Positions 56,251-64,000 of a stretch of DNA of 64,000 nucleotides are shown here, one piece after another. The position numbers and the translations under genes are program-made. This DNA is from Cannabis sativa (lineage: Eukaryota > Streptophyta > Magnoliopsida > Rosales > Cannabaceae), in the NCBI RefSeq assembly GCF_029168945.1, contig NC_083610.1, positions 77,057,580-77,121,579 on the forward strand, written 5' to 3'. Every line of letters begins with the position of its first letter. Position 1 is the first letter of the stretch. The notes below the pieces were generated by a model. That model was not told where the DNA came from, did no database searches, and was given only the letters and a program-made list of their open reading frames with translations.

Positions 56251-58108
56251 GGGAAATTTACACTAATATATACATTATATAATTTTATTACAATATATGT
56301 GCATAATAATTTATTTTCATATAATCATACATTTTATCTATTATGAAGAAAATTATTTTTAATTTATTATACAATATATAAATGGTAAGTATTTAATTAT
56401 TTGATTTATTATCACTCATTATTATACTTATTGAATGATGATATATTAATAATTATTTTATATTTTTATATAATTTTAAAAATCAACTATTATTACAAAT
56501 ATTGAAAGTTTGTATTTAGATTAAATCACTATTTAATTCTTGCCTATAAAACTATTATTCAAATTCATACTATATCCAAATACAATATACTTAAATTTTA
56601 AACATTTATATTTATAAAATTATAATAAGAAGATTATTTTTTTTATTTTTATTTATTTACAAGTGTTTTCTTTTTATTTGTATTTTTTTTTATTATTATT
56701 TGTGTTATAAATGTATGCAAATTTTTTTGTTTATATTTTGTTGATATATTATCACATTTTTATTTATTGTAAAATATATGATTCTCAATATTGATTTTTT
56801 TTCATAAATAATTTTGTGTTCATTAGGTAAATTATATGTATATATACTTATCTACAATTTATATTTTATTTTTTCTAATTAAATAATGTTTGAAGTTTAT
56901 AAAGTTATGTTTGATTATTTATTTTTTGTTGTAAGAATTGTTTTTTAATAGATAAATTCGTTCACTAACTCATTAGAAAATAATCAACATATAGAAACAA
57001 TAGAAAAAAAATATATTTATTGTAGTATAGTATAAATATTAGCTATGTCTATTTTTATGTTTACAATTATAATAAATATACTAATAATATAAAATATTTT
57101 GTATGTATATATGTGTTTATTTTATTTTCTATTAATTAAACATATTAATTTAATAAACAAAATAATAATATTCACATAGGTTTATTATATCACTCTATAT
57201 GTGTCATGTTTATTTTTTAGTAATTTTTTAGAAAATAAATAATATACATAAAAAAAATTGTTTATCTTTTTTTTTTTTGTCCTATTTATTTTTTCTAATT
57301 AAATAATATTTAGAGTTTATAAAATTATGTTTGTTTACTTATTTTTTGATGTAAGAATTGTATTTCAATAGAAAATTCGTTCACTAACTCATTAGAAAAT
57401 AATGAATACATAGAAACAATAAAAAGAAAATATATTTATTTTAGTATAGTATAAATTGGCTATGTCTATTTTTATATTTACAATTATAATAAACATACAA
57501 ATAATATAAAATACTTTGTATATATGTATATTTTTTTGTATTTATTAAACATACTAATTTAATAAAAAAAATAATAATATTCACATATGTTTTTTATATT
57601 ACTCTATGTGTGTCATGTTTATTTTTAGTAATTTTAAATATTAATTTATATTTTTATACATTAATATTTATAATTTTTATATTGTATTTTATTGAAAAAA
57701 ACTTATTAAATTATAATAATTCATACTAAAATAGATAATAAACATTTATTCTTTAATAAAATAAATATTTAATTGGTTTATTTTTATAAAACTATTTATT
57801 ATTTATTTAATTAATTTTACGGAATTATTTATTTTGAATTTTAATAAACATATTTCATTATTAATAATTTTAAAAATATTAATATAATAAACATAAGGAT
57901 AAGATATTATAAAATAATATTACAACCATTAATTACATTAATCTATTTATGGTAATTAGTTTAATCATTAATGATTTATATTATTTAATGATTAAAATAT
58001 ATGGTTTTATGTAATAAGTTTTCAAAATGTATAAATTTTTCAAATAATTTTTTTTTGCACATTTTTTGTAATTATTTTGTTTTTGTTGTACATTTATGAA
58101 AAAAGCCC
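56251..58108. mobile_element. 1.86-kb AT-rich Mutator-like element inside the Tat-type pol
   Basis: Begins GGGAAATTTACACTAATATA and ends ATTTATGAAAAAAGCCC, flanked by the perfect 9-bp duplication TTACTAAAA (56242-56250, 58109-58117). On either side the host reads RNase H and then integrase-side linker, which confirms the boundaries. It has no ORF. It contains two 420-bp tandem units and matches the outer element at 13942-17829 at both ends. Confidence 0.9.
56861..57700. repeat. 420-bp tandem duplication inside the Mutator-like element
   Basis: TTTTTTCTAATTAAATAAT ends the same way at 56880 and 57300, and GTTCACTAACTCATTAGAAA recurs 420 bp or so apart, so two units of about 420 bp lie head to tail. 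They differ at scattered positions and small indels. Confidence 0.85.
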
Positions 58109-58503
58109 TTACTAAAATATCAATCAATCAAGTACCAAGGATCGACAATAATCATGCAGATGCACTTGCGAACCTAGGGTCAAAAATTCAAACAAAGAGT
58201 GGAGACACAGTTCCAGTCATCTACATCCAATGGCCAGCAGTTTGGAAGCCTCAAGAAGAAGTCAAGAATCTGTCAAAGAACATTAGCTGGATGACACCCA
58301 TAAGTCAGCATCTGGCTGATGGCACACTCCCATAAGATAGGAGTCAATCTCGAAAGATCAGAGCCAAAGCAGTAAGGTTCACTCTTTATGGCGACAAGTT
58401 GTACAAACAGTCATATTCCAGGCCCTTACTCAGGTGTCTCAATCCAACAGAGGCTCATTATGTTCTTACTGAATTACATGAAGGTGAGTGTGGTAACCAC
58501 TTA
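58109..58503 (+). pseudogene. Tat-type Gypsy, end of RNase H and start of integrase
   Basis: The frame from about 58105 reads VPRIDNNHADALANLGSKI, the conserved RNase H C-terminus, and stops at 58335. After it come VRFTLYGDKLYKQSYSRPLL and ELHEGECGNHL, the integrase zinc-binding start (HEGxCGNH). It ends exactly where the next LTR begins at 58504. Confidence 0.85.
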
Positions 58504-60837
58504 TGTAACACCCTAACTACATAGGCGTATTACGTGATTTTTAAACATACTGTGCAGCTCGTTGCTAATCAACGGGGTTTCTGGAAATCGTGATTAATTA
58601 AAAATTTTGCTTTTTAATTAAACTCATAAAATATTTATACAAAAATACTCGGGATCCCGATTACAAAACATTTTATAAAAGTTTACTGACTAAACAAAAT
58701 ACTTGTCGCCTAGCGACTAATTACAAAAAGCCTTGCTGTCCCGAGGATCGTACGCTCCAGGCCTAACCGCCCCGACATGTACAATCTTCATCGGCTCGCT
58801 CTCACGGTTCTTCAGCCTTAGCCTTGCCCTTACCTACACATAAACATAGCACTGTGAGTCGACAGACTCAGTAAGAAAAGCATAATCATAAACATACATA
58901 AATCCCGAGTTATGATCAGACGCCCATACCCCTGACCATAACCCTAACTGCCGTGTCCCACACGATACTGAGTACTGAACGTTCATAAGACGGTACTATT
59001 GACAAGATACAGCCTATACTCGGTACACTGGTCATACTCCAGCTACTAGTCATACTCTAGCCTGTACCGATGTGTTACAGTATCAGCCTATACTCAGTAC
59101 ACTGGTCATACTCCAGCTGCTAGTCATACTCTAGCCTGTACTGATGTGATACGTCAAATAGTACAGAACCACCAACCCTAGTATCAGCCTATACTCGGTA
59201 CACTGGTCATACTCCAGCTGCTAGTCATACTCTAGCCTGTACCGATGTGATACAGTGTCAGCCTATACTCGGTACACTGGTCATACTCCAGCTGCTAGTC
59301 ATACTCTAGCCTGTACCGATGTGACACAGTCGGATGGTTCGAAGCCAACATACATATCTAATGTAATCTAACAGGCTTCCTACATGCACGCTAAACATGT
59401 AATACATATGCATACTGTTATACTAATCTTACCTGGATTCCGAATTCAGGTGTACCGGTCAACCTGACTGGAACGAACTGTACGGCGGTTTACATGCTCC
59501 TAAACCATAACAATCACAACACTAATAAGTGATACGCTAAATCACTTCCCGGGGACTTAAACTAGAAACTAAAAGTTTCCCCATCGATAAAAAGCATGGC
59601 AATACCCCAAATAACATAAAAACGAGAAAATCTAGGGTTCCTGAAAATTTCCCAACCGGCAGATCAGTTGCACAACCGGAATTCCGGTTCTGGAAATTCC
59701 TGAACCCCATCCGAAATTCTGGTTCCTCGCAGGAAACTTTCAAAAATTCATACTTTGCTCAAATCAATTCCAAACCACACCAAAACTTCCAGACCTGTTC
59801 TAAATACTCTAAAGAACAAGTCTAAAGCAACAAAACCATCCAGAAACCACAGATACCAAAAATGCCATGTGAGCTCCAAGCTTTGAGTTCAAAACTCAAA
59901 CTTGGCTAAAGCTCACCTACAAGCATTTAAACTTGATTTAAACTACATAAACATGCATTTAGAAACTGCAGAAAACATACACAAACTCATGCAACAATCA
60001 CAACAACCAATTTCTCAACTTTTCATAGAAAATATAATTTTTGAACTAAAAAGATCCAAACTTGGTTAAACTCTCTAGCATGCTTCAAACCTACTCAAAT
60101 CCATTTAATTCAAGCATATACAATCACAGAAAACAACCTAGAACTACAACAGCAACAACATCTCAAAGCTAAGCATGCAACCTATAAACATTTCCCAAAA
60201 CTTCAAAAAAACTTAAAGAAAAGCTAAGGAAAACATACCAACAATTTGATCACTAAAACCTTTCTACAAAGGGCTTGAATCACCAAGAAGAATCCCACCT
60301 TCTTGCTGCTCAAGGAGGGCCGAATACAAGAAGGAAAGAGAGAGAGCTTTTCTTTTTTTCTAAATTTTCTAACTTTTACTTTTAATGAAATGAGAGAAAA
60401 TAATCAAATAATAAACCTTATTTCAGCCAATATAATTCACATAAATGACATATTTTCCAATTATTAAGTCCACTAAAGGACAAAATAACAATGGGGCAAA
60501 AAGATCAATTTGCCCCTCCATGCTAAAATAACATAAAGAGCACTAAAGGGGTATTTTGGGAAAATTCTAAATTCCCGGCCAATCCCGACATTCCCAATGT
60601 CTAATAAATCGTCCCACAATACTAACATACTAAGTTGTGATTTTACTGAGCCAAACACCGAGTTCCATGTTACCGGGCACCGGAAATGCAAAATTATGAA
60701 AATCACTAAATGACATAAAATGCATTTCAGAATTCAACAATAACAGTATAAATAACTATTTAAATAGCTATAAATAATTTTCCATAATTAAACATAATTA
60801 ACTGCTAATTTTCAAATTAAACTAAGCGGTCTTTACA
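58504..60837 (-). repeat. 3' LTR of the chromodomain-type Gypsy
   Basis: 2334 bp. On the minus strand it runs TGTAAAGACCGC to GTTACA. It is preceded there by the polypurine tract CCTTTTAAGGGGGGAATAG (minus strand, about 60839-60857). It carries four tandem units at 59010-59330 (CAGCCTATACTCGGTACACT...). Confidence 0.92.
59010..59330. repeat. Four tandem 74-bp units inside the LTR
   Basis: Units begin at 59010, 59084, 59185 and 59259 with CAGCCTATACTCGGTACACT, then GGTCATACTCCAGCTGCTAG and CCTGTACCGATGTG. Spacing, including the longer gap after unit two, is the same as in the LTR at 52046, though the unit sequence differs. Confidence 0.9.
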
Positions 60838-60838
60838 A

Positions 60839-62041
60839 CTATTCCCCCCTTAAAAGGATTTCGTCCCCGAAATCTAACCTGAATAACTCTGGATATTGAG
60901 CTCTCATATCTGACTCAAGCTCCCAGGTGGCTTCCTCCACCTTGCTGTTTCTCCAGAGTACTTTGACCAATGCTATGGTCTTATTCCGAAGGACTTTATC
61001 TTTTCTATCCAGGATATGCACTGGCTGTTCTTCGTAAGTCATATCTCGCTGCAGTTCAAGGCTCTCATAATTGAGTATATGAGAGGGATCCGAAACGTAT
61101 TTTCTCAACATAGAGACATGGAATACGTTGTGAACTGCTGATAGAGTTGGAGGCAATGCTAACCGGTATGCCACTTGACCTATCTTCTCGAGAATCTCGA
61201 AAGGTCCTGTAAATATAGGGCACAACTTGCCTCTTTTCCCGAAACATTTGATCCCCTTCATTGGAGATACCCGTAAAAACACATGGTCCCCTACTCGGAA
61301 CTCAACATCTCTGCGTTTCGGATCTGCATAACTTTTCTGTCTACTCTGTGAGGCAAGCATTCTAGCTTTTATTTTCTCAATTGCCTCATTGGTCCGCTGC
61401 ACTGACTCCGGACCTAAGTATTTCCTCTCCCCTGTCTCATCCCAGTGGATGGGAGATCTACACTTCTTACCGTATAACAGTTCATAGGGAGCCATCCCTA
61501 TCGTACTCTGATAACTGTTGTTGTAAGAAAATTCTATCAACGGTAGATATTTATTCCAAGAGCCTTCAAAATCCATAACACATGCTCGTAACATGTCATC
61601 CAATATCTGAATTGTCCTTTCGGACTGACCATCTGTCTGAGGATGAAATGATGTACTAAATTTCAGTTTGGTACCCATTGCTCGTTGCAAACTCTGCCAA
61701 AACTTGGAGGTGAACTTCGGATCTCTATCCGAAATTATAGACTTCGGTACCCCGTGAAGTCTTACAATCTCTCTAACATACAATTCTGCTAACTGATCCA
61801 CTGTAAAGGTTGTTCTAACAGGCAGAAAATGAGCAGATTTCGTGAATCGATCCACCACTACCTAGATGGAATCAAATAAGCCCGTGGTTCTAGGTAACCC
61901 AACCACGAAATCCATCGTGATGTCCTCCCACTTCCATTCAGGTAGGGTTAAAGGCTGTAACAACCCTGCTGGTCTCTGATGTTCAGCCTTAATCTACTGA
62001 CAGGTGAGGCATCTCAATACGAATTCTACCAAATTCTTCTT
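60839..62041 (-). pseudogene. Chromodomain-type Gypsy integrase
   Basis: 339 open codons (61858-60839): integrase core with VDRFTKSAHF, IISDRDPKFTSKFW and HPQTDGQSERTIQ, the D, D and E positions, then GPFEILEKIG, LPPTLSAVHNVFHVSMLRKY and a chromodomain-like end (VLWRNSKVEEATWELESDM). Upstream, same strand, [15 protein letters not shown] and [13 protein letters not shown] are present but stops (TAG at about 61863 and 61996) break the frame. Integrase inserts cDNA; the chromodomain of this group is thought to steer it to heterochromatin. Confidence 0.9.
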
Positions 62042-62099
62042 CATACCGCTCCACCAGAAGTACGGTTTAAGATCCTGGTACATCTTAGTGGTGCCTGGA

Positions 62100-62740
62100 T
62101 GTAGAGAATAAGGGGTAGAATGAGCCTATTCAAAGATCTCATTCCTGAATTCCACACTACTCGGAACACAAACCCTAGCTTTATACAGAAGCATCCCGTT
62201 GTCTGACACTGAGAAATCCTTGGCTTGACCAGCCGAAACCTCATCTCTGATTTTCACTAACTCTAGATCAGTCATCTGAGCGGCTTTAATTCTTTCCAAC
62301 AGATCAGATTGCAGCGTTAAGTTGTGAAGCTGACCTACCACAAACTCAATGCTGGATCTAACCATGTCCTTTGCTAACTGAGGTGAGATTTGAACCATGC
62401 TAGCTACCTGCCCGGGACCCTTCCTACTCAGGGCATCGGCCACTACATTGGCCTTCCCAGGGTGATAGAGAATCTCACAGTCGTAATCTTTCACGAATTC
62501 CAACCAACGCCTCTGTCTCATATTCAAATCTTTCTGAGTAAAGAAATATTTGAGACTTTTATGGTCGGTATAGATTTCACACCTTTCTCCGTAAAGGTAA
62601 TGCCGCTAGATCTTCAATGCAAAAACCACCGCAGCCAACTCTAGATCATGAGTCGGGTATCGCTGTTCATAATCCTTTAACTGACGGGAGGCATAAGCGA
62701 TAACCCGATCGGCTTGCATCAGCACACACCCCAGACCCTA
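62100..62740 (-). pseudogene. Chromodomain-type Gypsy RNase H and linker
   Basis: ORF 62527-62126 reads [32 protein letters not shown], the conserved end of RNase H, then the linker to integrase. Upstream minus-strand pieces (to about 62740) give [24 protein letters not shown] sequence in one frame with stops. Confidence 0.8.
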
Positions 62741-63596
62741 TCTGGATGCATCGCAATAAACTACAAATTTCTCGTTGTCTGAAGGCAAAGCTAGCACTGG
62801 AGCGCTAATCAATCTCTGTTTCAGCTTCTGGAAACTAGCTTCGCACTTATCTGACCAGACAAACCGCTGATTCTTCTTTCTAAGTTCGGTTAAGGGTGTT
62901 GAAATCTTAGAAAACCCTTCCACGAACCTACGATAATACCCGGCTAAACCCAAGAAGCTTCTAATTTCTGTCACTGTCTTCGGTCTCGGCCAATCCCTAA
63001 CGGATTCTATCTTCCCGGGATCCACCTTGATCCCATCTTTACTAATGATGTGCCCTAAGAAGGACACCTGAGATAGCCAGAATTCACATTTCTTGAATTT
63101 AGCGTAAAGCTTATGTTCCCTAAGCCGTTGCAAACCATCTGAAGGTGTAACTCATGCTCCTCTTCTGATTGAGAGTACACAAGGATGTTGTCGATAAACA
63201 CGATAATACAAATATCGAGGAAATCCTTGAACACCCTATTCATCAAATCCATAAATGCTGCAGGAGCATTGATTAGTCCAAATGACATAACAAGAAATTC
63301 GTAATGTCCAAACCTAGTACGGAAAGTCGTCTTCGGAATGTCCTCCTCTCGGATTTTCAACTGATGATAACCCGATCGGACATCAATCTTGGAAAAGACC
63401 ATCTTCCCCTGAAGTTGATCAAAAAGATCATCGATCCTAGGTAGTGGATATTTATTCTTCACTGTTAGCTTGTTTAACTCCCGATAATCGATAGACATCC
63501 TCATAGTTCCATCCTTCTTTTTAACGAATAAAACCGGAGCTCCCCAGGGTGACACACTAGGCCGAATAAACCCGATGTCAAGCAACCCCTGAAGCA
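62738..63596 (-). pseudogene. Chromodomain-type Gypsy reverse transcriptase
   Basis: Minus-strand frames 63606-63055 and 63133-62738 overlap in different phases. RT motifs: [51 protein letters not shown], and FIDNILVYS where FIDDILVYS is usual, so one catalytic Asp is Asn. The second frame continues [13 protein letters not shown] and [20 protein letters not shown] single indel near 63125 separates them. The start of RT is lost at the junction with the Tat-type DNA. Confidence 0.88.
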
Positions 63597-63893
63597 GAAT
63601 CAACAAATAGGACTGTTGTCAACACATTGAAAAAGAGGTTAGAGAAAGCCAAAGGAATGTGGGCAGATGAATTGCCTGGCGTTCTGTGGTCTTATCACAC
63701 TACTGCAAAAACCTCTACTAGTGAGACCCCTTTCTCACTCACCTTCGGAGCAAAAGCAGCAGAGACAGGAATTCCCACTTCCAGGTATGAACATTTGACC
63801 GATGATCAGAATTGGCAAAGTATGAACCTCGAGCTCGACTCACTTGAGGAAAAAAGAGAGGAAGCCTTTATCAGAGTCGCAACATACCAATAG
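63597..63893 (+). pseudogene. Tat-type Gypsy integrase, C-terminal part
   Basis: From about 63597 the plus strand reads [52 protein letters not shown], the conserved second half of the Tat integrase, to TAG 63891-63893. It is the continuation of the element that ends at 58503; most of the integrase core between HEGECGNH and this block is missing. Confidence 0.85.
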
Positions 63894-63900
63894 AAGATTG

Positions 63901-64000
63901 TGTTGGGTTTTATGCCCTAAATAAAACCCCATTTCAATGTAATCCAGATTATTCAATATCAATAAAGTAGCAGAAGTATTTTTCATTCATTTATGTATGT
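63901..64000 (+). repeat. Start of another LTR (Copia-like), cut by the window
   Basis: TGTTGGGTTTTATGCCCTAA followed by ATAAAACCC is a typical start of plant Copia LTRs. It follows the Tat-type stop codon by 7 bp. The rest is outside the window. Confidence 0.55.

Larger units (their letters stand above)
58504..63596 (-). mobile_element. 3' half of a chromodomain-type Gypsy element, minus strand
   Basis: Read on the minus strand it starts inside RT at about 63596 and ends with an LTR (60837 to 58504). The 5' LTR, gag and protease are missing. Integrase with a C-terminal chromodomain-like region places it in the Tekay/Del chromovirus group. It sits between two collinear parts of the Tat-type integrase, so it inserted there and then lost its 5' half together with the Tat-type integrase core. 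Confidence 0.85.

Overview
The window is AT-rich nuclear DNA of a flowering plant, most likely a eudicot. I infer this from plant-type Ty1/copia, Ty3/gypsy, CACTA and Mutator-like elements and MITEs, together with long A/T runs and (TA)n tracts. I cannot name the species. I find no intact host gene, no tRNA or rRNA gene and no CRISPR. Almost everything that can be identified is transposable-element DNA at several nesting depths, as in a gene-poor, repeat-rich region.

Layout. 1-13.9 kb: decayed LTR-element debris and a series of non-autonomous DNA elements. MITEs at 2809-3028 and 5274-5647 have perfect 9-bp target duplications. A 1.8-kb inverted-repeat element at 8228-9990 carries gene-like DNA and a nested CACTA-type MITE. 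13.9-17.8 kb: an AT-rich Mutator-like element (10-bp duplication) with a second, 2.3-kb Mutator-like element inside it (8-bp duplication). The inner element carries two inverted arrays of a TRTCGAYA motif arranged in groups of four at exact 11-bp spacing; this is the most unusual structure in the window. 18.1-20.8 kb: minus-strand Gypsy gag remnant plus its 5' LTR, which holds an array of CATGCATG motifs. 20.8-22.1 kb: a CACTA-type element and a second copy of the CACTA MITE.

23.6-40.8 kb: remains of a minus-strand CACTA transposon (TNP2-like transposase, a second ORF and an Ulp1-like peptidase segment), split by a complete 10.27-kb Copia element of Sirevirus type at 23958-34224 (TSD CAATT). 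The gag-pol of that Copia element is broken by frameshifts and stops, but its extra 520-codon ORF between pol and the 3' LTR is open. 40.8-47.3 kb: a Tat-type Gypsy LTR with gag-protease in plus orientation, joined through a partial LTR to a reverse-transcriptase/RNase H piece in minus orientation. 47.3-51.4 kb: a 22-bp perfect hairpin, a tandem array split by a solo LTR, and a LINE fragment.

51.4-64 kb: one degraded plus-strand Tat-type Gypsy element interrupted three times: by a solo LTR of a chromodomain Gypsy (52046-54427, TSD TAGAC), by an AT-rich Mutator-like element (56251-58108, TSD TTACTAAAA), and by a 3'-half chromodomain Gypsy in minus orientation (58504-about 63596). A new Copia-type LTR starts at about 63901 and runs off the window.

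Order of events. The elements do not act as a pathway; their nesting records relative age. The Tat-type elements and the large CACTA are old hosts, the AT-rich Mutator-like elements and chromodomain Gypsy copies came later, and the Copia element at 24-34 kb looks youngest because its LTRs are almost identical except for their last 165 bp or so.
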